Assembly: GCA_030549495.1 (NCBI GenBank)
Contig: JAUIRK010000862.1
Span: 301,001 to 365,000 of the forward strand
DNA length: 64,000 nucleotides
DNA from: Nectonema munidae
Lineage: Eukaryota; Nematomorpha; Nectonematoida; Nectonematidae
Direction: 5' to 3'
Part shown: positions 23,571 through 36,900 of the stretch, one piece after another
Position numbering within the stretch: the stretch's first letter is position 1
Layout of the letters: the number at the start of each line of letters is the position of its first letter
Position numbers and translations under genes: made by a program
Notes under the pieces: model-generated
The model's database searches: none
Seen by the model: only the letters and a program-made list of their open reading frames with translations
What the model was told of the DNA's origin: nothing

Positions 23571-25295
23571 TAATTTTTAGCATGTCATTTATTAATTTCT
23601 AATGGTGTTGTAACAAGAACTTAAATTTTGTTCTACAAAAAAGAACACATTGTAGAAATATTTTTGTATTATTATTCATAATAAGTAAAAGGTAGAAAGT
23701 GTGTAAAGCGAGCTTGTAATGACCACTCACTTTTAAATATTGAAATAGCTTTTTGTTCTGCAGCATCTTTATTAACCTTATTCATGACAGGCTATTATTT
23801 CCTCAGTGATGGGGGAGGGAGACTTTTTGGCCCCTCCTTTTTCCAAAAATTCTCGCATTAATCCACTAAATAATTGATTACGAATCTGATAGTGTCATTT
23901 ATTTTTCATGAAAATCAATGCCAAATATATAATCTTCAAAAAAAATCATAATTCCACATTTTTTGACTTAATATTGTATTAATTTATTTAAAATAAATCA
24001 AATTTTAGTGATTAATTTACCTAAAATATTTAACCTGTCAGTAAATTAGATTTTACAGGTGACTTATCCTGAAACAATTTTTCCCATTATTTAAAAATAA
24101 ACTTATCCATACACAGAAAATGCTCAATTTGATTTGGAAACTACTTTTGTAACTTTAGATTTAAATTGTGATTACTATTAAACTTTGGTTAATTTGTTGT
24201 CAGATATTTTTTTTTACCATTTTTGAATAATTTACGTCAGATTTAGGAAATAGACCTTTTCTATTTCATGCCATTATTTTTCTCTACATATAAACAGGTA
24301 ATGAATACTACATTTCAATGTGGTTAATTCGACACTACATATATTATATATTTATATTTTAAGCCCAATAAGACAAAAGAATATTATTTCTTCATATAAT
24401 AACGATTTTATTCATCTCTAAAATAGGGTTGGAACAAAACCTATACACAAAAAGACTTGAGATCATACTTGATAAGCGCTTATAAATTTAAAATTTTCGA
24501 AATCCTTTAACTTCCGATTTTCGAAGAAATCGCTTATACATTATAATATATTTAATGATAAATAATTAAGTAACAAAAATGCTTTTATTCTGTTCTTGGT
24601 TGTAATACTTTTTTTGCATTGCTTGGATCCCAAATAAATGAAAAAGTAGGACTTATAATTTTGAGTTATTGCAAAAATTCTACCAAATAAATTTAATGAT
24701 ATAATTAATTCAGAAATTAAACTAAAACAAGCACATTTGCCCCTCCTTGATTTGATTATTATTTCTTAGATATTATCGTTCCTTTCATTTACTAATTAAA
24801 GAGACAGCTTTGAACCTCTATTCTTTTGCTCACAATTTCGCTATCAGCTTGAAGTCTGTAATTCATTTCACCTATACTTTATATGATATCTAATTTTTCT
24901 CTTCATTCTAAACTGGACTACCATGATAGCTCAACTTTCATCAGAAATTCATTTTGTGCAATCTATGTTCAAAAAACCAATTTCAGAGATTTATTTAACT
25001 CCGAATTTAAAAGATTTCAGAGCTTTTCTATTCAAGAGAATTTGTTTGTTGATCTTCACCTTTTTTTATTATCAATATCATGTGTTGTATTACCAGGTGA
25101 GATGAACAGATATCACCCTGCATATTTTCTAACACCTTATTTTAATTACAAAAAGTTTTCCACCTTTATCATCTAAAAGACTCTCTCTTTCATAACGAAG
25201 GAAAAAATTAGTCAAATTCGATTAACATTTATAAAAAGTTTTTGAAAATAGCTATATCTTCACATATTTTAATGTAATCTTAACTGCTTGAAAAT
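23571..25295. other. unassigned intergenic sequence
   Basis: AT-rich. An imperfect palindrome around 24475-24540 (AAGCGCTTATAAATTTAAAA against GATTTTCGAAGAAATCGCTT) may be a decayed MITE. Small open frames near 24880-25180 have no recognisable similarity. Confidence 0.35.
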
Positions 25296-25299
25296 TTTT

Positions 25300-26095
25300 A
25301 GATGACTTTTGTAGTGAATTTACTTTTACTTAAAATATAAATAAATCTTTTTGAATAAAATGTTCAGACGAAACTAACAAATTTGATTGACATTTCAAAA
25401 TTCTACTTGATAAAACTGAGTTAAGAAATGAAATCAGCAGGGTCGATTTAGTATAGTTGGAAATTTTTAGACGTAAACCACAGGATTAATTCACACTTTC
25501 AAACATTTTGACAAACTAATTACAAAAAATGACTGCGAAATTTAAATTGGCATTCTTGATTTAATATAAAAATATTAAATATAATATTAATTTCTTAGAT
25601 ATCATTTTCAAGCGTAAACCCCAAATTTGATTGACACTTTTAGAATTTTTCACAACCTAATTGAGTACCGAAATGAAGTCAGCATGATTGATTTAGTATA
25701 AAAATATATATTTTATTTAAAATAATATTCTTACAGAAAAATATCAGACGTAAATCGCAAACTTGATTGGTACGTTTAGACATTTTGACATTCTAATTGC
25801 AAAAATTGAGAACGGAAATGAAATCAGAATGTTTGATTTAGTATAAAAATACACATCTTATTTATTAATTTGTATAAATATTCTTGGACAAGCCACAAAT
25901 TTTATTGACAGTTTCAAAAAATTTTACAGTCTAATCTCGTAATCTGAATCGAGAAATGAAATCAGCATGATTGATTTATTATAAAAAAAACAATTTTATT
26001 TAAAATTTGAATGAATATTTTTGTACGCAATTTTATCATCAATCAAAATTTTGATTGACATTTGGAACAAAGTTGTCATGTTTATTGAGAAAATA
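25300..26095. repeat. tandem array of about 140-bp units, diverged
   Basis: Five to six units, each with CAGACGTAAACCxCAAATTT, then TTGATTGACACTTTCAAAA, then GAAATGAAATCAGCATGATT and GATTTAGTATAAAAATA. Unit starts lie near 25362, 25468, 25610, 25747, 25885 and 26024 (period about 110-147 bp). Divergence between units is high, so the array is old. The TTTGATTGACA core also occurs once each at about 26210 and 54330. Confidence 0.8.
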
Positions 26096-26854
26096 TGTAT
26101 ATATAGTTATTATGTGTTCCAATACATATATTATTATACAATTTGACATGTGTATCTAGTGTAAATACTAAGTTATAGACTTTATAATATAACAGTTGAA
26201 AAAAATGTACATTTGATTTTGATTGACAGTTCTTGGCATGAGATGGTCATTCAACTTCCATGAAATAGTTTCAAAAGATGCAGCTAGCGATTTTAGGAAG
26301 TCACAAAGTTTGAAAGCATATAATTAGATAAAACGTGATATAAGATGTCACTGATAGGATTAAGAAATAAAATTTTGGTATAATTGTTAAATAAATTTTT
26401 CCGTATATACAAAAAGTATATATTTGTGTATAAGATAAGGTGTAAATATGGACCAAAGTCTATATAGGCCTATATAAAGCAGTGAAAATCTCAATGTATA
26501 CTTTGATAAAAAGCGAGAAGAGAGTTCATCATGCTTATTAATTGAAAATATAAACACATCAACATAGAAAAAATTAAAATAAAGCCGGCAAACACTTATT
26601 TACATTTTAGAATTTATTTATTTTATTAAAAAGAGGTTATGTAAAGTGTACGTTTGTTTGCAAAAGGAGATGATTGATTGGACTAAATGAGTATTTTTCA
26701 TTGGATTAATAATAAGTTCTTTGAAAAATCTTTTTTTAATATAATTTTTACCGACTTTTAATGTCTGCTAGCTATGTTACTATTCTTCATCTTAGTGAAC
26801 AGTAAAAGTAAGAGATTTTAAAATTTTGAGAAGTTTTTAAATGATATAGAACAG

Positions 26855-26900
26855 GCATCGCCAACATTTTAAACTAACTGACAAACGCATTGCGCGTGCC
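26855..26900 (+). mobile_element. hAT-like terminal repeat
   Basis: CAGGCATCGCCAACATTTT followed by GCATTGCGCGTGCC, the style of hAT ends that read 'CAG..TCGCCAAC..TGGCACGCG'. No partner was found. Confidence 0.4.
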
Positions 26901-28160
26901 AATCTTATAATACCATAACAATACACCACTAATCTTAAATAGCATGGGAATATGCTTTTGAATAGCGTTATAACCGACAATTGTTTTATTTTCAAAAGTA
27001 ATTAAAATTCTTTCAATTTATAGCAATTCCACTTAATTTCTATTTTTGTGTCTGAAAAACTTTGCCACTAACGCCACCTTAAATATACAATTTCCGAACA
27101 AAATGAAATACTAAATCTTAAAGGAGTCCACTTATATCAGATGATCCTGAAAACAGGAACGCCTTTTCAATGATGTCTTTTATTTAGATTGGGTTTGGCA
27201 AAGAAGTAAATTAATTTTAACATGCAAAGGACTGATTTAAAAAAATATGAGTGTACAGCGTCATCTTATAACAAAAAGTTGAAATCTTTCTGGGCGTTGG
27301 AGCACCATCTAAATGGATTTCTTCCTTCATGTTCTCTGAGGTTAAATAAATACTTTTTGTTATATATTTGTTTATCGAATAAATTTCGTTTTCTTCTTCA
27401 TCCCGAAATATAATTACAACAAAATATGTTCGTTTATTTTTTGCGAACATGGAGGTGTGCGTGCCATAGTAAGCCAATGGGTAATATAGAGCTATGAAGT
27501 TGGAGCCATATATTCGGCTTTTTGGAGTTGATTCAAATTGAGATCTTCAGTGATCGACTTACTACAGGGAAGGAAAAGGAATGGAGTGAGGCGAGTTCTC
27601 ACTTTTCATTTTATTTAAAAAAAATTATTCATTCAATTTTCTCATTGCCAATTTTTGTGGTATTTAGGTCTTTTTCATTAAAACAATATGAAATGTAAGC
27701 CCTAGAAACCGAGAACATATCTAATATTTTTTTACCTAAATACCTTAATAAACAGTGAGCATGCGTATGCATAGAAAGAAATTTGTTCTTTACGCGTACA
27801 CAGGATTTATGTGCATCTACTGAGTGTATCATCAAATATGTTCTATTTTATACTCTGGTCTTGGTTCTTCCACGTTATTGCGAAGAGTGTAGCCAAATCA
27901 TAATTTTAAATAATAAAAATAATATTTGAAAGATTACTCTAGATTTTGGCGGTTTTTATATTCATTTGACACGACTAATTTCATAAACAACCTGCTCATC
28001 AATCATCATCGCGAATTTGAGCTGGAGTAAGGTCGTATAAATGTTTTGGTCAGAATCCAACATAAAAACTTTTTTGCTTATAATTCGATTCAAGGGGTTA
28101 ATTTCTAACTTTTCGATAAAAAATACCTTAAGATACAAAGTTAACACAAATCTTAAACTT
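26901..28160. other. unassigned intergenic sequence
   Basis: No coding similarity seen in either strand. The small frames at 27217-27477 and 27629-27835 have ordinary AT-driven composition. Confidence 0.4.
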
Positions 28161-28165
28161 GTATA

Positions 28166-30398
28166 TTAGGGATATAACTTTTTTTAACTTGAAAACCCTG
28201 TAGTGTTTTCCGATGAATAATTTTATTAGAAACTAAAAAATGCCAATTTTAGCGTAAAATGTTCAAAAAACTAATTAAATAGTAGGATCACTTACAATAA
28301 CTAAAGGTACACAAAAATAGAAACAAAAATTCGAATTTATTGATTCAAAACTATATTAGGGAGGTATGAAAAGATAAAAAGCATTATTAGCTAAAAATTT
28401 GGATGTTAGATATTTATCAGAGCGTGAGTTTTTCACGATTTCTTCCATTTTTTTAACGCCACGTTCGGCAAAGATCTTTGTTCTATAAATTGAATTTTCA
28501 GAACTGAAAAATTTTAGGAAAGTGGATATGGCCTTCGTACAATTTTGTTCAACTATAGCTTGTTTTAGTTTACCATAAGTCGAAACTTTAAATTTTTGGT
28601 CAGAAAACCAAAAGTCACACAAGGAAAATGAAATAAAACAACAAATTTTTTCGAGCTCTTCTCTCTTTTCAGGGAGTAAAAAATAAGACATAAAGGCATA
28701 CAAGCCTTGTGAATTCCATCTGGCGTTGTGGAGAGATGGCAGTTTTTTCCAGCTTATTTTGGGCCATTTGCCAGTTTCTTTATGGAACTTGAATGCCTCA
28801 CAGAGTTCGAACAAAAACTTGAAATCATCCCTCCAGCCAGTATTTTTGGAAGTTCCATAATGATGAAAATCAGAAATATAATTTGATTTCAAGAATTCAT
28901 AATTTTGAACTATTATATCAACGAAGAAATAATTCAAGTGAGGACTTTTGATCGAACCGCCAAAGCTTGAATCCATGATATGTCTCAAAACCAAGTCCAA
29001 AACATGGTGTTGATATGGAATAAATTGCGGCTTGTCGTATCCCTTCTCGTTCATCATTCTCTGAAACCTAACAACAATCCCATTTTCACGACCGGTATTC
29101 ACTGCTGTTGAATCGCATATAATCATTTTAATACACTGCCAATCGTCAAAATCATCCATAAGTTTCACCAACTCTTCAAAAATAGCTTTAGAAGAACCAT
29201 TTCTGCAAGTTAGTATTGCAAAATTGATTCTCCGTTGGCTATTTTAAGACACACCACTAAATACTCTTTCTTTTTAATACTTTTCCCATCAAAATGTAAA
29301 GAAAACACTTCTGATTTCAAAACCTCCATAACATTTTCTTTAACACTTTCAGATTCTTTAATAACCTTTTTCCACACCCCAACCTGACCCCGACTTTCAA
29401 TATCAATTCCATCAAGGTTCAGAGAACTAAATACAACTTAAGCCTTTCTGGTAGACAAGCAATGCTGTGTTACAAGCTTAGCGGCGGATTTCGTTGAGTT
29501 ATACGTTTTCTTTGTTTCATTCTTTTCATCTGGGACAAATTCATCATCATTTTCAATTTCAGTGAGACTAGAACTTTCAGAACCAGTTTGATTCAGCCGG
29601 AACACACGAAAATGTCGATTCAGTATAAGACAATCTCGAAACTTTAACGCGCTTCGAAGGATGTATTGATGTGATGCATGCCTCAGATCTTGTTGAATAG
29701 TCTACTCTACCCGATGTTGCAATCTGGGTGTGATAAAGGGCTTTATCCTCTGAACTCAGCCAAAAACCGTCAGCTTTAGTCATATCAAACAAACTTTTCA
29801 TCTCCTCCTCCAATTTTTCAGTCTTTCTTTTCCTGTACTTTTCATACAAATCAATAACTTTTCCAACTTTCAACACCACTTGCTGATTCGAAATTTTTGA
29901 AAAGTTCAACTCATTCCATAGTTGACTTAATTCTTCTGTTAAAATTTTGATCCTTGCTTTCTTACTATTCTGGCTCTCGAACAAGTTTAAATACCTTCCA
30001 ATGATTTGTTTATTAGTTGGCAATTTACAGAAACCAGATAAACATGTAGTTACAAGAGAAATTTTTGGACTTCTCTTGACACAATTTTTATTACTCATTT
30101 AATTGAAATAAATTGTTTTATTAATCTGAAAAAAAACATTCAAATTTTATGAAAAAGATTAAAAATATGATTATGAAGAGAAAAAAAACATTCCGTGAAA
30201 GAAAAAAAGACAAAAACGAATGAATCAATATATTTAAATAAAAGAAGTAATGAATGAATATTTAAACAGCGATGCGCGCCACCTTTTTGGCGCCAAAATG
30301 ATCAAAAATGACATTTTTGTGAACCAAATGGAAAGTTTCATCATATGGTGTGACAGGGTTTTTGATTTAGAAAAAAAGTCAAAAAGTTATATCCCTAA
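28166..30398 (-). mobile_element. hAT-like DNA transposon of an unnamed family, copy 1 (near complete)
   Basis: 2233 bp bounded by inverted repeats TTAGGGATATAACTTTTT (left) and its complement at 30381-30398. A second matching block AACCCTGT lies about 25 bp inward on both sides. TATA flanks each end and may be the target duplication. Inside is one minus-strand transposase gene in two main frames (30098-29577 and 29171-28356). It lies just downstream of RRP9, between RRP9 and CSNK2B. It is the best preserved of three copies in the window. Confidence 0.85.
28356..30098 (-). pseudogene. hAT-like transposase, frameshifted
   Basis: N-terminal region (30098-29577) opens MSNKNCVKRSPKIS and carries VGKVIDLYEKYRKRKTEKLE, then LFDMTKADGFWLSSEDKAL. 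A middle segment lies in other frames near 29300 (FSLHFDGKSI). The C-terminal 271 residues (29171-28356) carry ICDSTAVNTGRENG, QHHVLDLVLRHIMD, GWRDDFKFLFELCEAF, NARWNSQGL and ERGVKKMEEI. The D..., (C/Q)xxHxL and RW motifs in this order resemble hAT transposases. The same blocks recur in the copies at 38.8-40.1 and 44.3-46.0 kb. An Asp catalytic role is inferred only. The gene is broken between 29577 and 29171. Confidence 0.75.
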
Positions 30399-30791
30399 TA
30401 TATATGCATAAGGATTTAGTATTATTCTCAAGTTTAATTTATAAAAAATTCTTTACTTTAGCCAATAAAAATAGATATAACTTCATGGTATGGAGGGAGA
30501 GTTTATTACTAAATGAACTGTTTGCACAACCATCGTTATATGTGACTATAAATTATTTTTTCTCCTAAAAGATATACATTACTTTAATAATATTATTTCA
30601 AAATTATTGGATCAACAGTAAGGGAATGGTGTATTTGGAAAATAGAGAGTGTCATATAAGAGTTCAGTAAACACTTAAGTGACAAGTAAACAGCACTAGT
30701 CATAGCGGATATAATATTCACTTCTTTCTCCATTCTTAGAGCTTTAAGAATAAAACCCTTCTGTACAAAAGATCAGGTAGATACGAATATA

Positions 30792-30797
30792 TTTATT
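30792..30797 (-). terminator. RRP9: poly(A) signal of RRP9
   Basis: AATAAA on the minus strand, 8 nt after the RRP9 TGA stop. Like CSNK2B, this predicts an extremely short 3' UTR. Confidence 0.5.
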
Positions 30798-30805
30798 CTG
30801 TTGAA

Positions 30806-30949
30806 TCAACTCCTCTTTAGAGTTATTATGTATACACTATTTTCGAAATCTTTAATTGTCCACCATCTACCCAATCGATGCTCTTTGCTAACAGCTGCAA
30901 CTAAAAACGTTCCATCCAAAGAAAATTTCATATCATTCACAAACCCATT
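30806..30949 (-). CDS. RRP9: RRP9 last exon
   Basis: NGFVNDMKFSLDGTFLVAAV then SKEHRLGRWWTIKDFENSVY and a TGA stop. Aligns with human GFINSLKFSSSGDFLVAGVG and EHRLGRWW. Preceded by a 60-nt intron (30950-31009). Confidence 0.97.
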   Translation of the reverse strand, partial: NGFVNDMKFSLDGTFLVAAVSKEHRLGRWWTIKDFENSVYIITLKRS

Positions 30950-33900
30950 CTAAAATAAGGCACGCTTTGAAGGAAAAGAGAGAAACATTAGATAGCATGC
31001 AAGGTATACCACTTTCGTTGAAAACAAAGGCTGCAGTTCTTTATAGCTTTGGCTGCACTTCCAAAAGCGAATATAGCCATCGCAGGCGCCTAATTAACAA
31101 GGTGAATATACAAGTCTCTCGTAATAAAGGATGCATATGATGAAGACCGCCTTTATTAACCCATTTAGTACGGATGTTCCCAAAGGGAACGCAAAAGAAT
31201 TCCGTAATGTATCATTACGCAGGAGAATCCGGTATTACCCTATTTATCGATTCCTATTGGACCGCACACAAACAAAATATAGATTGCATCCACTCATTAT
31301 TCCAATGCCTTGTTTGTTTCCTTGATTTTATAACAAATAAAGTAAATGTTTTCAATAAATAATAAACTTACTAATAAGCATGTTAATACATTTACATAGT
31401 TTAGAAAATATCTCCTAAAATGGTTACTAGAATGAATATTTTTTTTAACCAAACTCTTAAAAGCATCAATTGACGCAAAATGAGAAATTGGGTTTAGCAT
31501 GACTAAAAAAGGAGAAAAGAAGTTTTTTATACAAAATATAAATAAGATATAAAAGAAGAGATTTGAAAACCAGTTAAAATTTCAATATTTTAAACAAATT
31601 TTGATAAAAAAATGAAATCACAAAAGCAAGTGGTGCATAAAAATATTAGAATTGTGAAAAGTCTTATAAAACAATGAAAAATCAATCTTATAAAATAGCG
31701 GAAGAAAAGGCTTAAAAAATCAAATGAGATAGGCAGGCGTTCTTGTGCCAGGATGGAGAAGGATTTAGTATTATTCTCAAGTTTAATTTATAAAGCTACT
31801 CACAGATTTAAGACTAGTGAACCCTGCCATGGTGTATTCAAATAGAGGTCCACGATTTTTAAGGTTGGGACTAAAAGTAATAATTTAACTTTAAGATATC
31901 ACATCCCACGAAAAAGTGGAACAAGTTCGAACGAATTTTTAGGTGTTATGATTTTTCCAATTTACTACTATTAGAGTGATACCCGCTCGTGGTCTAGTGT
32001 TGGGAGTGTAGGGTCTTGATCAAGATGGACTCGGTTCGATTCCCAATCATGACTATTCTCACCGTCTGTCTAGCTATGGAAGCTTATTCTTCTCTTGGAT
32101 GCGATATCATAAAACTAAAAAAAAATTAATTTAGCAAAAATTCAAATCGCTATATGAATTTAATCAAAAATCACATTATTAGAAAAATAAATTAAACAAA
32201 AAACTTTTATCATCTACCTGATAAGAAAACAAGATAAACAAAATTTACATGTATTGTAATTGTTAGTTCGGCTAAGATTTGTATTTAAAAGTAACTGAAA
32301 GTATTTTAAATTTGGTATTATCGATTTCCCAACGAAAGCTTTATCAAGGAAGTGCTTTTGATGATAAATAAAGAAAATAGAAAGGCAATACCAGAAGCAA
32401 CAAAATCAGAATTTTTCAAAGCTGCTACACATGTGATCCAGTTTTCTTTGGAGCAGTCAACTTGGCTTTGAAATGGATTTTCATTAATTCCACGCTTAAT
32501 AACTTCACATTTACCTCTCGCACAGTGATGAATTGAAAAGGATGGCTTCTTTTTAAACACAGACCATAGATGTACTTTTCTGTATCAAAGAATCGAGGTA
32601 ACATTAAGAGATAGTTATCATATATATTTTACTAATCGCTTAAAAAATTCCATCATGTCATTAAATAAATAACATATGTGTAACACTTTTCTTAAAGAGG
32701 ACCTTTCATATTTACAGAATGAAATCAATAAATAGTGTGGCCGCGAACTGACACAATTTCTGGCTCTCAAAGAAAATAGATAAATAATATGTAGACATTT
32801 TACCTGATTACTTTTTACAAAGATAAATAAGATATAAAATATGCAATAGTAGAGGGCATGTCAACTCATGGCTCATGCGCCAAGAGTGGCGGATTGTATA
32901 ATCCGAAACGGCGCATTGATCATTTTCTATCCAAAAATTTTTTGACGTCTTTGATCATAAGGCTAAAAATGCAGTCTTTACATAAATAATGAAAATAAAA
33001 TTAATTTTTTGAAGAATAAAAATAATTTTTTTTATCTATGGTAATAATTTTATATTTAGAATTGAGTTACGGGTCAACGATCTAGTGGCCTTTAGGGAAA
33101 AAATGAAAATGGTCGCCTTTTTATACAAATTGTCTGATTATTATTTTAATGGTCAAAGGATTGTTGAAGAAAAAAATTTTTGTTGCATCATCAGAAAGTA
33201 AATAAAATCTTTGTTTACTTGAGGTTGCTCCCTGTACTAGAGTGTCCATCTGAATGCCTTAATTTTTAAATTCTCAAATATTTTCAAAAGTACAAATTAG
33301 TTTTTGTTATTTTTCATTTTTTGCAACTCAAAAAATTTGATGATATGTCATGTTTTTACAATAAAGATCAAAATAATCCGGTTTACAGGAAAAATAAAAG
33401 ATTTTAAATTTTCTTTCATTGGAGGGAATAAAAATTTGTATAATTGACAATCGCTAATTTCAAACGATACAGATTGGCCTCTATCCAGATTAGTTTTTTG
33501 GATTATAAATAGGGAAAATTGAACATTATTTGACTCATAATTTTACTTGTCTAGTTATGATCTACCAATGTACTTAAAAATATAAAACCAAATTGAGAAA
33601 AAAAGATTTTATTGGTATAGAAAGAAATAATAAAATTTCAAATAAGAATAATTCAAAAAAAAATTCAAAATGCGAATTCAAATTTGGAAAGAGTGTTTTT
33701 GGAGACTTTTTTAGTTTTCCATACATTTCAAATGCTATTTCCTATATATTGTAAATTTAATGACGACTTTAATTTTCATCATAAACAAATTTTAAGGCTG
33801 TTTCTTATCAGCTGCAGATTAGGACTAATTGGAGGAAAGTCTTAACTTAAAACATGGTAACCAAGAGTAAGTTCTCTGATTATTTCTCCAGACACTTTTA

Positions 33901-36900
33901 CGAGGCTAATCTCATACTTTCAGAGATATTTTTAATTTTCTAATTAATGATGTCAGGATTTTATTTAAATATTTTGTCGCAATTATAGAAGGTTCGGATT
34001 AATTCGCCGAATTCGAGATTGATTCATTGTTCCGCTTACCAACTAATTAAGCCAGAAGAGAAAAAGCATCTATATTGTAAGTTTCAATACACATTATAAC
34101 ATTTTCAAAAAAACTTTTATATATTTGTGTCAAGCGAAAAAGTGTTTCTTTAAAAGTCGCGCGATAGGAGAGCAGTAGCGTATTCAGAAAATTGTTTTAA
34201 CAGGAGGTCAACGTTTAAAAGGTATTTCACATTAAATTAAATTTTTAGTGTAAATCAACAAATAAAACAAATCAAAAAGATCGATACTTCATTTTAAGAA
34301 AGGAGGCTTTGGCTCTATAACTCTTCCAATGAATACGCAACTGTACAAGAGTATTATCATGTATCGCTTTGAATAAGACGTACATTGAAAATAAGTCGAA
34401 TATAATTTTACATATAAAAAAGATTAGCAGCTAATATAAGACCTAGCTTAGGCCATGGTTATAAGCTAATCTTGCATAGCGAATTAAGATGTCGTTATGG
34501 AATATGATATGATGGAAGTTTGAAAAAACTGGAAGTCTTTTCTGAATAACTACACTTTGCTTTAAATATATTTTAGATTTTTTATATTAAATATATAAAT
34601 GTTACTTCAAAATAGACTCTATTGCATATTTTGCTAAGCAATTTATTAAGACATAGCCATATTTGAAATAGAAAATCTCAGAAATGCTAAAAATTCAGAT
34701 AATAGTCAAAAATTAATTAATCTTAAGCATTTCTTAATTAAGCATTAAGAATTGTAAAATCCAGAATCCAAAGTAAGATAAATAAGGAGCACAATTTGAA
34801 TATGAACGGATCAAAAGTTTATCTAACAAATCTGCTCAGAAATATATATCAGGAAAGCAATGAAAAAAATCTAAATCTATTCATCTTACCCATCATCAGA
34901 ACCAGAAAGAAAATGATTTTCATTGATGTGGCACACACAGTCTTGTGAAATTCTGAAAAAAATTAAAGGCGTATGCAAACAGAGGCCGGACAACTTTGAA
35001 AAAGGGAATGAAGCATACCCCTTTTCACCACGAAAAATCAATTGCGTCTCTTCCATAACTTTCCAAGAACGAACCGTGCTGTCTCTAGAGCCACAAGAAA
35101 GCGCCCTGTCCTTGTACATCGAGTCGATGCTGATGACTTTGTCTTCGTGACCAAATCTTATATTTAAAACAAAAAAATCGTAAGACTTAAGATTAGTTTC
35201 TTTTAATTTTTTGGCTAAATATCGAAAAATTTTTGAAATGTTTATTATCCAAATTTTGTTCTCACGAAATTAAAGTACTTTAAAGTAACATGCACGCACT
35301 AAAAAGGTAGTCATTTAACTAAGAAATAAAATTTAAGTTTCTGAACTTTTGAAAACACTTATTATATAGAATTTTTATGCCTTAAAAACAGAAAACGCGC
35401 GTGTTGAAAAGGATTATAAAGGCAGGAAGTGCATTCATATCTCTCATCAAATGTGTTACCCAAATTATAATAAAGAATTCTCCATGAATTTTAAAAATTC
35501 TTATTTCTCTTAATCTAATTTATTGCTTGGTCCCTCTTGAAAAAGCCAATCGTCATTTTGCTGGCGAATGTTTCCAATTTTACGGTAATGGCCTAACAAT
35601 TTCTAAGTTCGGCTGTCTCATATTTCGCCTTTAACGAAGTTTTGGCCTATTTCGTCAAATAAAACACAACATTCTAAAAATGACAAAAACTATTTAATAT
35701 GATTTTAAATAATTATTGAAGAGTTTACTTTTAAAAAAATTTCCAGACCCCTCTGAAAAGACGACTTTTTAACTATGCCAGAAAGTAGTGATGGGATGAT
35801 ACAATAGTGTTGTAAGATTCCGATTCTTAAAAAATACACAATTCCGATACCGACTCTTTTTATTTTGAAACTTTATATTTTCCACAAATCGACTAAATAT
35901 TCAAGTAGAAATTATTTGATTAGGTTGAGAAAACATAAAAAAAATCAAAATTTTTCTATATTCTTATAATTCACAAATAATAATAATAATAATAATAACC
36001 TTATAAACCTTTTACCCCTTAATCTTTACGAAGATAAATCCAAAAATGACATAAAATTTCCCTTTAACAAATAAGAACTGAACAAACTTCTAACAGTATT
36101 ACTTATTTTACCTATAATCCATGACTCAGCCAGAAGAAAAAATCTTTTTTTCAGCAGTAAGAAAGTTAAGACAAGCAATCACTTATTGATTTTCAATCAT
36201 GTATTTTATGTTATCTATACACGTATACATATTACTATTATGTAGATTATGGAATATTATTGTTCAAAACAAGCAGAAATGTTATTCCAAATAGCATTTA
36301 GATTTCAAACACGTTAGGTCCTAAAACATTTCTAAAATCTAAATGCTTGTTTCACAGTTTTTGACTATAGACAGTATCAGGGAAAATCGTTTATCAGAAA
36401 AGAGTATCAAACAATAGACCTTGCTATACATAAAATGTTAACTTTGTGTATTTAATAAAAAATATTTCCCAAAAAATAATTCTCTTGCTATCTTTCTTAT
36501 CGGATTATGATCTAGCTAGCTAGATCTTATTTTCTATTTCAATAAGGTGGCATAAATGGCGACATCTTGACAGGAAACTTTGCAGAATTATAATTCACCG
36601 AGAGATCAAAATTATCACACAATTCGCAGTAATTTTTTGTACAAAAAATATAAAAAAATTTATATATAAAGTAGTTGGTTATATGAATAAATCAGTTAGT
36701 TAACTATTTAGTAAATTAGCATTTTTTTCTGCTTAGTTAGTTTTTTATTTAGAAAATTAAATAGCGCGTTAGTTAGCTAATTGATTGATTAGTCATTGAG
36801 TTTTTTCACTTAGTAAGTTTGTTTAAATTTAAAATATACATTTTGTTTTAATTCATATGTTTTAAAAATAGCACGTCAGTCATCAGTAACAATAATGGAA

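Noticed and set aside
34923-35150. 75-residue plus-strand frame
   Set aside because: Shadow of the two RRP9 exons and the 66-nt intron on the minus strand.
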